Shown: positions 26,483-36,721, counted from the stretch's first letter. The stretch is DNA of 64,000 nucleotides from Chryseosolibacter histidinae (GCF_018598225.1 NZ_JAHESF010000034.1:1-64000); one strand, 5' to 3'. Translations and numbers: made by a program. The notes: generated from the letters alone by a model not told the origin.

Positions 26483-26805
26483 CTTGAAAGACTTATCATC
26501 ATCACATCCGCTTCAGATTCTATTAGTATGCCATTGCCGCCGCTGCACGAACTGGGTAAAAATGGACGGGAACAACAAAAAAAGATCTGGGTAAACCTAA
26601 GCACTTCAATTTCACTGTAGAATTTTGTACTCATAACTGTAAAATGGTAATCGGTAGATGGTAACCGGTAATCGGTGTTAGTGATAACCAACCAAGCCGA
26701 TCACTGATTACCGATCACCGGTTACCGATTACCGGTCACTGATCACCGACTCAAGAGGGCACAAGATTTTGACTTCCGGCCACAAACAACACGGCAGGAG
26801 ACCAC
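26483..26805. other. 323-bp divergent gap between the mla operon and tamB
   Basis: No gene. The first 160 bp are probably promoter DNA for mlaE; I could not pick a convincing box. From 26644 to 26751 it holds a heptamer palindrome (listed separately). A GGAG lies 7 bp before the TamB start codon. Confidence 0.5.
26644..26751. repeat. Heptamer palindrome, GGTAATC/GGTAACC words, divergent gap
   Basis: Left arm 26644-26676 reads TGGTAAT, CGGTAGA, TGGTAAC, CGGTAAT. Right arm 26698-26751 holds seven inverted words (CGATCAC, TGATTAC, CGATCAC, CGGTTAC, CGATTAC, CGGTCAC, TGATCAC) with an unbroken period of 7. It lies 55 bp before the TamB start. Confidence 0.95.
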
Positions 26806-29800
26806 ATGCAGCATAGAGCGAAAAAGTTTTTGATCACCACACTCAAGGTCGTTGGGTGGGTAGTAGTTTCCATCGTTACGTTGTTGATGATCGTGATCGC
26901 GGTGGTGCAGATCCCCGCTGTTCAGCATAAGATCACACAAAAAGCAATTTCATTTCTGCAGGAAAAGATCGGCACCCCTGTAGCGCTCGAAAGTCTGTAT
27001 ATCTCGTTTCCCAAGAACATCGTATTAAAGGGCCTCTATCTCGAAGACCAGGCAAAAGATACACTGCTTTACGCCGGCAAGCTCTCGGTTGACACGGACC
27101 TGTGGGCCCTTACCCGCAACGAGATCCAACTCAATAATATAAACCTTGAAAACACAACGGCCTATGTCAAGCGTAACGCCGGTGACAGTGCATTCAACTA
27201 CTCTTATATAATGGAGGCTTTCGCCGGCGATTCCACGGCCGTACCCGATACCCTCGAGCAGAAAGGCTGGGATTTTTCGCTTGAAAAGATCACACTTGAA
27301 AAGATCAACGCGCATTATCACGACCAGCTTGCCGGCAACATTGCGGATGTAAGGCTCGGCGAATTTGAGCTGGAGATGGATAAATTCGACCTCAAGAATT
27401 ATGTATTCGGTATTGAATCTGTAACGCTGGCTGATACGCGCGCCGACTTTACCCAAACCAAACTTAGCGAAGCAGCAGCAACGGAATCTGCACCAGATTC
27501 GGCGGCCACCCTCGATCTGAGTTTTGGCGAGGTCTCCTTAAAGAACATCGTCGCCAATTATACACAACAGCAAACGGGACAGGTGATCAGGCTCGACCTG
27601 GGGGAAACGAACCTCGAAGCTGATAAGATCGACCTCAAAAACCAGGTCATTGCGCTGGATGAATTTTCCCTGCACCGTACTTTTATTGCCTACCAGCAGT
27701 TGTCGGGCAAGCACGCCATCAACGGGCAGGCTGGTTCTTCGGCTGTTAGCCCGATGCAGGCATCCGCAGCCGGTAAACCCGCTCCGGCGGAGAAGAAACG
27801 CGGCTGGAAGCTCAGCCTTGCCAACCTCGATCTTTCTGACAACAGCATCCAGTTCTATGATTTTCGTAAGCCGCATAACCGCGGCAGCGTAGACTTCGAT
27901 CACCTGTGGATCACGGACCTGGGAATAAAAGCACAAGACCTGGCGCTCGACGGTGAGGACATCAGGATGAAGCTTGAAAATTTTTCGTTTCGCGAGAAAA
28001 GTGGATTCGCGCTCCGGTCACTCGAGGCCGACCTGAAGATCTCGACCGATAGCGCTTCGATCAAAAACTTTGTGCTGCTCACGGACAACAGCAAACTTCA
28101 GCTGGACGCGAATGCCGGCTTCGAATCTTTTGAGCAGCTGGCAGAAACCTATCCGGAGGCGACACTTCGTTCAGAGATAAAATCGTCGTTTATCGGGTTA
28201 CAGGATATCCTTTATTTCAATCCCGCCTTGCTGGACAGCCTTCCGCTCGAGCTCCATCCGCAGGCAAGGATCAACGTTGATGCGATCATGAACGGAACCG
28301 TCAATAACCTCTCCATCCATCACCTGGTTGTGAAGGCGTTCTCCGATACCTACCTGAAGCTCAAAGGCCATGTTGTAGGCCTGCCCGATGCCGAAAAAAT
28401 GAGCATGAACCTGGAGCTCGACAAGTTCTTTACCACACGCAACGATGTGCTGTCGATCCTGCCTGACACGCTCCTGCCCGACTCCATTGCACCGCCGGAG
28501 TGGCTGAACGTAAACGGCGTTTTTAAAGGCAATGCAAAAAAGGCGGTATTCAACAGCCAACTGACTACAACTATTGGGTCCGTTGACCTGAAAGGAGACA
28601 TGAACCTCGATTCGGCATCGGCTACCCGTGGCTTCAAGGCGGCGGCATCCATCAACGATTTTAACCTGGGCGCTTTGCTGATGCAACCTCAGACCATTGG
28701 CAAGCTCAACCTGCAGGCTTCCATCAACAGCCAGGGTCTCACCAAAGAAGAAATGACCAGCGCCATGGAGGCCACGGTAAAAAGTTTTGAGTATCAGGGA
28801 TACCGTTATGAGAACTTCAAGCTGAAAGGTAAAGTGCACAACGATGTGCTGGAGGCGCATGCGGCCCTGCAAGATAAGAACCTCGCCTTTGCCATTGACG
28901 GTGACTATAACTTTCAGGAAGAGGTGCCCAAATACAACTTTACGTTCGACCTGAAGGACGCAGACTTCAAAGCGCTTGGCCTGGCGGAGCGCCCCCTGAA
29001 AGCGCGGGGCACATTGGATGTGAACATGGCCACGGCGGATTTCAAAATACTCAACGGCTCGCTCGGCATCCGCAAGGTGGCGATCTTCAATGGCGACGCA
29101 CTCTATGCCGTTGACTCCCTGCTCTTCGCTTCCATTGACCAGGAGGGCCGTTCGGAAATAAAGATCGACTCAGACATCCTGCAGGGAAGCTTCGCCGGCT
29201 CTATCAACATTTTTGAGCTTCCCGCCGTGCTCAGGGAATATTTCAACACCTACTATTCCCTGCACGATTCCGTAGAACAGAGCTATGAAGCGCCACAACA
29301 TTTCAACTTCGCGCTCAAGCTGCGCAAAACGGAGCTGATCACGGACATCCTGCTGCCGGAGCTTACCTCTTTTGACCCCGGTGAGATCAAGGGTGAGTTC
29401 GACAGCAAAGACAAACGCCTGGAGCTGAAATTCGATATCACCAAGCTGCAGTACGGCAACATCGGTGTGAGCTCATTCCTGTTCAGCACCAATTCAGACT
29501 CCTCCATGCTCAATTACAATGTCTTCGTAGACAAGATCCGCTTTGATTCACTCCAGATAGACGGGCTGGAATTCAACGGCAGTGTGGCCCATGATTCCAT
29601 CCGAACAAACGTGATCGTGCTCGACTCCCTCGAGCAGCACAAATACGTTATCGGCGGCACATTCTTCAGCCGAGATAAGGAATTCGAGCTGCAACTCTCT
29701 CCCCGCGAAATGGTGCTCAACTACGAACCCTGGGATGTGCCCCGCAATAACTACATCCGGTTTGGAGGAGAAAAGCTTGTGGCCAGCAACGTAACGCTCA

Positions 29801-31827
29801 GCAAAGGAAAAGAAAAAATAATCCTGGAGTCAAAACCTGATCCTGGCACACCACTCTTTGTAGGGTTCAGGGAGCTGAGCCTTAAAAACCTGATGAGCAT
29901 GGCGGCACAGGACGAACCCGTATCGGGCATCCTGCATGGAGATATCAACCTGTTTCCTGAAAAAGATAACTTCCGGTTTACCTCCGATATCCGGATCAGC
30001 GCCCTCACGATAGCCGATATTCCGTGGGGCAACCTGGCCCTTAAGGTTGAGCAAAATGTCACCAACAGATTCGATGTAGACTTCAGCCTTATGGGCGATA
30101 ATAACGATGTAAAAGCCAACGGCTACTATACTGCCGGCGAGACCGCTGCCATGGACCTCACCGCTTCCATCACCCGTTTCAACCTGGCAGCCATCCAGCC
30201 ACTGACCGTTGGCCAGGTTCAAAACCTGAAAGGCATCCTTACGGGAGAGATGCGTGTGAAAGGTTCCCCTGAGAAGCCTGACATCGATGGCAGTATCAGG
30301 ATCAGGGACACACAATTCCTCTCCACTTATCTCAACAGCCAGTTCAACATCAAAGACGAATCCATAACCTTTAATAACCGCGGCATCTCGTTCGATAAAT
30401 TCCAGCTGGTGGATGAGCGCAATAACACCGCCACCGTCAACGGTATGATCCTGACCAGTGACTACCGTGACTTCCGGTTCAGGTTAGACCTTACCGCCCG
30501 TAACTTCAGGTTGCTGAACACTGTGGCAAAGGACAACGAACTCTTCTACGGCAGAATCGACATCGATGCCAACGCACGGATCAGGGGCACAACGGTGAAC
30601 CCATCCGTAGACATGGAAATGAGCCTTAACGAGGGCGATCACCTGACGTATATTGTGCCTCAATCGGAAGCTGCCGTGCTCGAGCAACAGGGCATCGTGA
30701 AATTCGTAGACAAGACCTTCAAGGCCGATCCGTTCATGAAAGAAGTGCAGCGCGAGCTGGCTGACACCATTAAAAGCACCTTCACGGGCATCGACCTCAC
30801 CGCCAAAGTAGAGCTGAGTGACAAGGAAACGTTTACCGTGATCATCGATCCTACCACCAACGATCAGCTGACGGTAAAAGGCAACACCACGCTCACACTG
30901 CAGATGGACCGCTCCGGTGATATGCAGCTCTCAGGGCGTTATGAGATCTCGGAAGGAACGTACAATCTCTCCTTTTACAAATTCGTAAAGCGCGAGTTCC
31001 AGATCGAAAAGGGCAGCACCATGACCTGGTCGGGCGATCCGCTGAATGCCGCCATGGACATACACGCCATCTTCAAGGTGGAGACCTCTCCCATCGATCT
31101 GCTCGCCAACCAGCTTCAGGGCACAGACCCAAAGGAATCTAACCAATACAAACGCAGGCTTCCGTTCCTGGTATACCTCAACATCGGCGGCCAGCTGCTG
31201 AAGCCCGACATTACTTTCAGGCTCGACATGCCGATGGAAGAACGCAACGCCCTGGGAGGAAACGTTTATGCCAGGCTGCTTGACATCAACACGCGGGAAT
31301 CCGATCTCAACAAACAGGTATTTGCGCTGCTGATCCTGAAAAGATTTATTGCCGACAATCCGTTCGAAAGCCAGAGCGGTGGCAGTCTGGCAGGAACAGC
31401 GCGGTCAAGCGTGAGCAAGATCCTCACCGAGCAGCTCAACCGGTTATCGGAGAATGTCAAAGGTGTGGAGCTGAGCTTCGACGTAAAATCATACGAGGAC
31501 TACTCAACAGGTCAGGCACAGGGTCAAACAGAGCTGCAGCTGGGCCTCTCCAAAACATTGCTGAACGACAGGCTTGTGGTAAAGGTATCCGGCAACATCG
31601 ATGTTGAAGGACAAAACACCAACCGTGATGCCACAGACTACATCGGAGACCTGGCGCTGGAATACATGCTCACCGACGATGGGCGGTTCCGGATCACGGG
31701 ATTCCGCAACAGCAACTATGATATGATCGACGGCGAGCTGATCGAGACGGGCGCAGGCCTGATCTACATCAAAGACTACAACACCCTGAGCGAACTTTTC
31801 AAGGCCAATGCAAAAACGAAAAACTAA
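26806..31827 (+). CDS. TamB-family outer membrane assembly / lipid bridge protein
   Basis: 1673 residues. A membrane helix at about 13-38 anchors it in the inner membrane. The long periplasmic part is made of beta-rich AsmA/TamB repeats (DTLLYAGKLSVDTDLWAL, then many 'LKGDMNLDS'-type strands). The C-terminal 350 residues match the DUF490/TamB domain (GTYNLSFYKFVKREFQIEKGS, GGQLLKPDITFRLDMP). TamB proteins span the periplasm and help outer-membrane protein assembly and phospholipid traffic. The stop codon lies 20 bp inside the TamL gene, so the two are translated together. Confidence 0.94.
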   Translation: MQHRAKKFLITTLKVVGWVVVSIVTLLMIVIAVVQIPAVQHKITQKAISFLQEKIGTPVALESLYISFPKNIVLKGLYLEDQAKDTLLYAGKLSVDTDLWALTRNEIQLNNINLENTTAYVKRNAGDSAFNYSYIMEAFAGDSTAVPDTLEQKGWDFSLEKITLEKINAHYHDQLAGNIADVRLGEFELEMDKFDLKNYVFGIESVTLADTRADFTQTKLSEAAATESAPDSAATLDLSFGEVSLKNIVANYTQQQTGQVIRLDLGETNLEADKIDLKNQVIALDEFSLHRTFIAYQQLSGKHAINGQAGSSAVSPMQASAAGKPAPAEKKRGWKLSLANLDLSDNSIQFYDFRKPHNRGSVDFDHLWITDLGIKAQDLALDGEDIRMKLENFSFREKSGFALRSLEADLKISTDSASIKNFVLLTDNSKLQLDANAGFESFEQLAETYPEATLRSEIKSSFIGLQDILYFNPALLDSLPLELHPQARINVDAIMNGTVNNLSIHHLVVKAFSDTYLKLKGHVVGLPDAEKMSMNLELDKFFTTRNDVLSILPDTLLPDSIAPPEWLNVNGVFKGNAKKAVFNSQLTTTIGSVDLKGDMNLDSASATRGFKAAASINDFNLGALLMQPQTIGKLNLQASINSQGLTKEEMTSAMEATVKSFEYQGYRYENFKLKGKVHNDVLEAHAALQDKNLAFAIDGDYNFQEEVPKYNFTFDLKDADFKALGLAERPLKARGTLDVNMATADFKILNGSLGIRKVAIFNGDALYAVDSLLFASIDQEGRSEIKIDSDILQGSFAGSINIFELPAVLREYFNTYYSLHDSVEQSYEAPQHFNFALKLRKTELITDILLPELTSFDPGEIKGEFDSKDKRLELKFDITKLQYGNIGVSSFLFSTNSDSSMLNYNVFVDKIRFDSLQIDGLEFNGSVAHDSIRTNVIVLDSLEQHKYVIGGTFFSRDKEFELQLSPREMVLNYEPWDVPRNNYIRFGGEKLVASNVTLSKGKEKIILESKPDPGTPLFVGFRELSLKNLMSMAAQDEPVSGILHGDINLFPEKDNFRFTSDIRISALTIADIPWGNLALKVEQNVTNRFDVDFSLMGDNNDVKANGYYTAGETAAMDLTASITRFNLAAIQPLTVGQVQNLKGILTGEMRVKGSPEKPDIDGSIRIRDTQFLSTYLNSQFNIKDESITFNNRGISFDKFQLVDERNNTATVNGMILTSDYRDFRFRLDLTARNFRLLNTVAKDNELFYGRIDIDANARIRGTTVNPSVDMEMSLNEGDHLTYIVPQSEAAVLEQQGIVKFVDKTFKADPFMKEVQRELADTIKSTFTGIDLTAKVELSDKETFTVIIDPTTNDQLTVKGNTTLTLQMDRSGDMQLSGRYEISEGTYNLSFYKFVKREFQIEKGSTMTWSGDPLNAAMDIHAIFKVETSPIDLLANQLQGTDPKESNQYKRRLPFLVYLNIGGQLLKPDITFRLDMPMEERNALGGNVYARLLDINTRESDLNKQVFALLILKRFIADNPFESQSGGSLAGTARSSVSKILTEQLNRLSENVKGVELSFDVKSYEDYSTGQAQGQTELQLGLSKTLLNDRLVVKVSGNIDVEGQNTNRDATDYIGDLALEYMLTDDGRFRITGFRNSNYDMIDGELIETGAGLIYIKDYNTLSELFKANAKTKN

Positions 31828-34234
31828 TCCGGTATACCCTCTCTTCTCTGCCTTTCAATACAGGCCGTTGCGTTACTTTCTTTTTGCGCTGCTGATGACG
31901 GGCTGCACGGCAATGAAGTATGTGCCGGAAAATGAAGTGTTGTACACGGGCTACGAAATAAAGATCAAATCCAAGAAACGGATCAAGTCCAAAAGCCGCA
32001 TCAACGAGCTGATGGATCAGAACGTATCGCCCAAGCCCAACAGCTCCATCTTCGGCATGCGGCCCGGACTCTGGTTCTACTACAAGGCAGGCCCTACCAC
32101 ACGAAAAAAAGGATTCAGGAGCTTCGTGAAGAACAAGCTTGGTCAGGTACCTATTTACATGCGCGATGTTGATGCCGAAAAAACCGCCACCTTGCTGAAA
32201 GGTCATCTCGTGAACAACGGCTTTTTCCAGGCAGAAGTAAAATCGGAAGTGAAGGTCAACGGGAAAAAGGGTAAGGTGATCTATACGGCGTTTCTGCACC
32301 GCCCCTACCGGCTGAGAAATATCGACTACCCGAAGAACAATACACTGTTCGCCAACATTGACTCCATCAAACAGAACTCATACCTGAAACAACGCCAGCG
32401 TTACAACCTGGAGCGGCTGCAGGCAGAACAAACCAGGATAGAGCAGGAGCTTGAAAATTACGGCTATTTCTTTTTTGACGACCGGCACCTGTTGTTCGAG
32501 GCCGACAGCACCGTGGGCGACAAGAAAGTGGATTTATTACTCACCTTGGAAAACGGCGTTCCTAAAAAGGCCAAGCGCATTTACAGGCTGGGAGAAATTT
32601 CCGTATTTCCTGATTACACCATCTCGCGCGATTCACTCATCCGCGCAACGGATACACTGAAGGTCCTGGGATATAACTACATCGACCGGCAGAAGAATTA
32701 CAGGCCGGAGATCATCACCAAGGTCATTAACCTGAAAAAGGGAAACATCTACCGCCGTGAAGACCGCGAGTTCACATTAAGCCACCTGATGAGCCTTGGG
32801 TCGTTCAAATTCGTGGATATCAAGTTCATCGAATCACGTCAGGACTCAGCTCTGCTTAACGCGAATATTTATCTCACACCTTACCTGAAAAAATCCATCC
32901 GCGCCGATCTTCAGGCCACCTCCAAATCCAACAACTTTGTAGGTCCTGGCCTCACGCTGAAGTTCACAAACCGGAATTTTTTGCGTGGCTCCGAGCGATC
33001 CGATATCACGTTAACCAGCGGATACGAAGTGCAGATCAGCCGCAAAACGCCGCAGCCGCTCAATGCCCTCGAGCTTGGCGTGGAATCGGGGCTTTCAGTG
33101 CCCAGGTTCATCTCTCCTTTCGACATTTATTACCCTACACGGAAATACCTTCCCAGCACCGATATCAAGCTCGGCTTCCGCCTGCAGCAACGGATCGGCT
33201 ATTTCCGGCTCAATTCCTTCAATCTGGCCTATGGCTACACCTGGCGCGAGAATACCATGAAAACGCACGAGCTGTATCCCATCGACATCAGCTATATGAA
33301 GCTTGGGCATACGTCGCCGAAATTTGATACGCTTATCAACAAGAATCCCTTCCTCGCCCGTTCCCTCGAAAACCAGTTCATCATGGGGGCCCGTTATACC
33401 TACACGCTGAATACACAAATGAATCAGGAGCGCACTGAAAAATTCCGCGAGCAACGGTTCGAAAGATCTAACTTTTATTTTAGCGCCAAAGTAGAGTCGG
33501 CCGGCAACCTGGTGCAGCTGCTGCGGGGAGGTGAGTTTGACAATGACCTTGACAACGAAAGGCTGAACATTTTTGGATCGGCCTATGCACAGTTCGTTCG
33601 TGGAGAAGCAGATTTTCGCTACTACTGGAAGCTGGACAAAAGCAACATGATCGCCTCACGCATCATTGCAGGAACCGGCTATGCCTTTGGCAACTCCATC
33701 ACCATGCCCTACATCCGTCAATTCTCCACGGGTGGCTCCAACAGTGTCCGGGCATTTCCGGCAAGGTCGATCGGCCCCGGCACGTACTACGTGAAGAACG
33801 ATAATTCGAATGAGAACAAGATCCTGTTCATCGATCAGCGTGGCGACATCAAGCTCGAAGGAAGCACCGAATTTCGGTTCGATATTGTGAAGATGCTCAA
33901 GGGCGCCATATTTGTGGACGCCGGCAACATCTGGTTGTGGCGTGAGAACAACGCATTGGCTGGAACACCGGAACAGCCGACTGTTGATCCTGCCCCAAAT
34001 CCACATGGAAGGTTCGACCGCGATACTTTTCTGAACGAGCTGGCTGTGGGCACCGGCTTCGGCACCCGCTTCGACTTCAACTTCTTTGTGCTGCGCCTCG
34101 ATCTCGCCTTCCCCATCCGCAAGCCCTGGCTTCCCGACGGCCAGCGCTGGGTGTTTGATGAGATCGCTTTTGGAAGCAGCCGGTGGCGCGCTGAAAACCT
34201 GATCCTGAACATTGCTATCGGCTATCCCTTCTGA
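31808..34234 (+). CDS. TamL: lipoprotein BamA/TamA-family outer membrane protein
   Basis: 808 residues. The N-terminus ends in a lipobox (LLMTGC, Cys33), the feature that marks TamL, the Bacteroidota form of TamA. POTRA-like domains fill about 40-380. The C-terminal half is an Omp85 barrel with the conserved IRQFSTGGSNSVRAFPARSIGPG stretch near residues 637-659 (lid-loop region) and a terminal strand LNIAIGYPF. It partners TamB, with which it shares a 20-bp overlap, to insert outer-membrane proteins. Confidence 0.94.
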   Translation: MQKRKTNPVYPLFSAFQYRPLRYFLFALLMTGCTAMKYVPENEVLYTGYEIKIKSKKRIKSKSRINELMDQNVSPKPNSSIFGMRPGLWFYYKAGPTTRKKGFRSFVKNKLGQVPIYMRDVDAEKTATLLKGHLVNNGFFQAEVKSEVKVNGKKGKVIYTAFLHRPYRLRNIDYPKNNTLFANIDSIKQNSYLKQRQRYNLERLQAEQTRIEQELENYGYFFFDDRHLLFEADSTVGDKKVDLLLTLENGVPKKAKRIYRLGEISVFPDYTISRDSLIRATDTLKVLGYNYIDRQKNYRPEIITKVINLKKGNIYRREDREFTLSHLMSLGSFKFVDIKFIESRQDSALLNANIYLTPYLKKSIRADLQATSKSNNFVGPGLTLKFTNRNFLRGSERSDITLTSGYEVQISRKTPQPLNALELGVESGLSVPRFISPFDIYYPTRKYLPSTDIKLGFRLQQRIGYFRLNSFNLAYGYTWRENTMKTHELYPIDISYMKLGHTSPKFDTLINKNPFLARSLENQFIMGARYTYTLNTQMNQERTEKFREQRFERSNFYFSAKVESAGNLVQLLRGGEFDNDLDNERLNIFGSAYAQFVRGEADFRYYWKLDKSNMIASRIIAGTGYAFGNSITMPYIRQFSTGGSNSVRAFPARSIGPGTYYVKNDNSNENKILFIDQRGDIKLEGSTEFRFDIVKMLKGAIFVDAGNIWLWRENNALAGTPEQPTVDPAPNPHGRFDRDTFLNELAVGTGFGTRFDFNFFVLRLDLAFPIRKPWLPDGQRWVFDEIAFGSSRWRAENLILNIAIGYPF

Positions 34235-34344
34235 TGTACACACTGAAAAAACATTCGTGGAATATTTTCCCTTCAACAGTTTCCGGAATGCAGGTATATG
34301 AATGGTACAAGTGATGTGCGTATCGTGGACAATAAAGTAAACAC

Positions 34345-34563
34345 ATGAAATCAAGTTTTATATTTTTATTGGGTTTGGGGATGGGTACTGTCCTCGGAAT
34401 TTTAGTAGCACCGGACGCGGGCAAAGTAACCCGGAGAAGGATCAGGGACGAAGCTGACAAGATCATCGATAAGGCGCTGGCAAAAAAACGTCTGAAAGAG
34501 ACTGCAGTAGAGGCAGCACCCGAGGTGTTAGTGGTGACTGAAGAAGAACGTTATACGATTTAA
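34345..34563 (+). CDS. YtxH-domain small membrane protein
   Basis: 72 residues. One membrane segment with the family sequence FIFLLGLGMGTVLGILVAPDAGKVTRRRI, then a charged helix (KIIDKALAKKRLKE). YtxH/gas-vesicle-like proteins are small and stress-linked in several bacteria; no activity is known. It is 12 bp upstream of the next gene and forms a pair with it. Confidence 0.85.
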   Translation: MKSSFIFLLGLGMGTVLGILVAPDAGKVTRRRIRDEADKIIDKALAKKRLKETAVEAAPEVLVVTEEERYTI

Positions 34564-34575
34564 ACCGGCAATTTT

Positions 34576-34920
34576 ATGAGCGAATTATTTTATCGGGCAG
34601 CAGGTGCTATTCTCGCTCCGTTCCGTTACGCAGAACGTGAAGTGCAGCACATGAAAGAGGTTGCCAAAGAAGATATCCAGGAATTTATTGCCAACTTGAT
34701 CAAGCTGAGCCTGATCTCGGTTGCGTCATTATTATTCCTGCTTTTCATCAGCATCACTGTGGCAGCGGCCATCAACGACTCGGCTAACAGCAGCTATCTC
34801 GGCTGGGCGATCGTTGCAGGTTTTTACCTCCTCATTGGTATAGGGCTCTATATCTGGAGGGAGACCACACGTGATAAGAAAAAACCGGTGGCAAATACGA
34901 GGAGGCCGGCAGGAGTTTGA
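34576..34920 (+). CDS. Phage-holin-superfamily III-like membrane protein
   Basis: 114 residues. An amphipathic start (FRYAEREVQHMKEVAKEDIQEF) is followed by two membrane helices (about 44-66 and 76-95) and a basic tail. The layout is that of the 'phage holin family' (Phage_holin_3_6) chromosomal proteins, which are found next to YtxH proteins in many Bacteroidota and are not linked to prophage. Function unknown. A heptamer array follows the stop codon by 4 bp. Confidence 0.75.
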   Translation: MSELFYRAAGAILAPFRYAEREVQHMKEVAKEDIQEFIANLIKLSLISVASLLFLLFISITVAAAINDSANSSYLGWAIVAGFYLLIGIGLYIWRETTRDKKKPVANTRRPAGV

Positions 34921-34923
34921 GAA

Positions 34924-34962
34924 AAGAAGCCAGGAGCCAGGAGTAAGAAGCCAGGAGGCGAA
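34924..34962. repeat. Single-arm heptamer array mixing GGAGCCA and GGAGTAA words
   Basis: GAAGCCA, GGAGCCA, GGAGTAA, GAAGCCA, GGAGGCG with period 7. Only one arm is clear. The mix of two words in one array links families that are separate elsewhere in the window. Confidence 0.85.
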
Positions 34963-34990
34963 GACTATTTCTCGCCTCTGTCACACCGTA

Positions 34991-35037
34991 TTCACTTACT
35001 AACCAGTAGTGCAGGTGCACTGACTAAAAAAAGTGAA
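34991..35037. other. Nested hairpin
   Basis: TTCACTT (34991-34997) pairs with AAGTGAA (35031-35037); inside, AGT, TGCA and their partners pair again. Together with the elements on both sides it fills the gene-free 34921-35330 gap. Confidence 0.5.
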
Positions 35038-35040
35038 TGG

Positions 35041-35172
35041 CATTAGTATTTAGCCCTGAAGGGCGCGCAATATTGGATAGCGCCGGGTAAAGCCTGGCGC
35101 TATCGCATTCGGGATTTAACGTGCCACAAGCAATCCATATCTTCACATTTTTTGGCACGTAACAGAAAACGT
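35041..35172 (-). repeat. Dispersed structured repeat, copy 1
   Basis: Reads on the minus strand from 35165 down. Stem I: ACGTGCCA ... TGGCACGT with about 30 nt between. Stem II: GATAGCGCC and GGCGCTATC, 9 perfect pairs around AGGCTTTACCC. A third small hairpin, GCCCTTCAGGGC, lies near 35053-35064. The element matches copy 2 (52619-52715) over about 100 bp, with compensating base changes in stem II. No transposase gene is nearby. Confidence 0.8.
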
Positions 35173-35330
35173 CCGGTCCGTGATAGAAAGTCGCAGACGC
35201 GTCATCCAACACATCACTCCATTTTATTCAACAAAAAAGCCATTGAACAGAATTGTTCGCCGCTGGCCATGTCGGCTATGAGCTACTCCTGAAACTTTGT
35301 TATCTTAAAACGCAAATTTTAAGAACCCCT

Positions 35331-36572
35331 ATGCGCATGAGACCTTCCCCTGTCTTTTGGTTATTGTTATGCTTTGTATCCAACAGCCTATTATACGCAC
35401 AAAAAAAACAACCTCAGGTATATTATCCCGACAAGAACCTGTGGGAAAAGCGCACACCCGAGAGCATGGGTATGAATGCAGCGCTGCTGAAGGAAGCCAT
35501 TGACTTTGCCATTCAGAGCGAAACAAATGCTCCGCGCGACCTCAAGGAAGCCCATTACCTGAGCGCTTTCGGCAGGGAGCCTTTCGGATTTCCCGTCGGC
35601 CCCATGAAAGAACGCGGCGCACCGAGCGGCCTCATCATCAAAAATGGTTATATCGTTGCCGAATGGGGTACACCACAACGCGTAGACCTGACCTTCAGCG
35701 TGGCCAAAAGTTTTGTCTCCACCGTGGTGGGCCTGGCTGTGCAGAACGGACTTATCGCCAGCGTAAACGACAAGGTGCATCCTTATATGGCGCCCGTCAT
35801 TCCATACACCCCTGCCCGGCTCGGCGAGAATAAGGCCGACCTGCTCAGGCAGGAAGAGGTCATCGAGCTCTTCAACACCGAGCACAATCAGAAGATCACG
35901 TGGGACCACCTGCTGCGCCAGACCAGCGACTGGGAAGGAACCTTATGGGGAAAACCCGACTGGGCCGATCGTCCGCAAGGCTCCTCCGCAGAGTGGCTCA
36001 CACGTCCGCGAAATGAGCCCGGCACCGTGTATAAATACAACGACACGCGCGTGAATGTGCTGGCCCTGGCGGCGCTGAACATCTGGCGCAGGCCGCTGCC
36101 CATGGTCTTAAAAGAAAAGATCTTGGACCCGATCGGCGCCTCCGATACATGGCGATGGACAGGTTATGAGAATTCATGGATCGTGCTGGACGGTGTGCTG
36201 GTGCAGTCGGTGAGTGGCGGATCGCACTGGGGTGGCGGAATGTTCATCAACGCTTACGACCAGGCGCGCTTCGGTTACCTCACGCTTCGAAGGGGACGTT
36301 GGAAAGACAAACAGCTCATCGACGAAAGCTGGATCCGCATGGCGCTCACACCCACAACCGCTGAGAAGACCTATGGCTTCATGAACTATTTCCTCAACAC
36401 CGATAAAACGTTATATCCGAGCGCACCCGCCACGGCCTTCGCGCACATCGGTGCCGGCACAAACATGGTCTACGTAGATCCCGAGAACGACATCGTGATC
36501 GTTGCCCGCTGGATCGACAACAAAGCGTTGGATGGGTTGATCGGGAGGGTGTTGAAGAGTATGGAACGCTAG
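35331..36572 (+). CDS. Secreted serine hydrolase of the beta-lactamase/class C family
   Basis: 413 residues from the ATG at 35331, which starts a signal peptide (PSPVFWLLLCFVSNSLLYAQ). The SxxK motif is TFSVAK with nucleophile Ser123 and Lys126. A YxN candidate is YND in VYKYNDTRVN. The late HIGAGTNMVYV supplies the third motif region. Such proteins are periplasmic or secreted esterases, D-aminopeptidases or lactamase-like enzymes; the substrate is not known. Resistance function is not implied. Single gene. Confidence 0.9.
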   Translation: MRMRPSPVFWLLLCFVSNSLLYAQKKQPQVYYPDKNLWEKRTPESMGMNAALLKEAIDFAIQSETNAPRDLKEAHYLSAFGREPFGFPVGPMKERGAPSGLIIKNGYIVAEWGTPQRVDLTFSVAKSFVSTVVGLAVQNGLIASVNDKVHPYMAPVIPYTPARLGENKADLLRQEEVIELFNTEHNQKITWDHLLRQTSDWEGTLWGKPDWADRPQGSSAEWLTRPRNEPGTVYKYNDTRVNVLALAALNIWRRPLPMVLKEKILDPIGASDTWRWTGYENSWIVLDGVLVQSVSGGSHWGGGMFINAYDQARFGYLTLRRGRWKDKQLIDESWIRMALTPTTAEKTYGFMNYFLNTDKTLYPSAPATAFAHIGAGTNMVYVDPENDIVIVARWIDNKALDGLIGRVLKSMER

Positions 36573-36576
36573 GTTA

Positions 36577-36720
36577 TTGTTGCCAGTTGCCGGTTACCAG
36601 TTGCCGGGTCTGAGCAGTGTAATGTCAAAGTTCAGTGCGTTGATCTCAAACTGATCGAAGCCTGGTATGTGAAATCGGGGAGGTACGAAACCGGCTACCT
36701 GGCAACTGGCAACCGGTAAC
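36577..36720. repeat. Heptamer palindrome, GTTGCCA/GTTACCG words
   Basis: Left arm 36577-36607 reads GTTGCCA, GTTGCCG, GTTACCA, GTTGCCG. Right arm 36694-36720 reads GCTACCT, GGCAACT, GGCAACC, GGTAACC. It fills the gap between the stop codons at 36572 and 36722 (convergent genes). Confidence 0.92.
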
Positions 36721-36721
36721 C

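Noticed and set aside
34345-34920. Prophage remnant, from the holin-like protein
   Set aside because: No other phage gene is present. The holin-like family is chromosomal in many Bacteroidota and pairs with YtxH proteins.
35331-36572. Beta-lactamase resistance gene
   Set aside because: The SxxK fold is shared by esterases and peptidases. Nothing in the sequence or context shows resistance.
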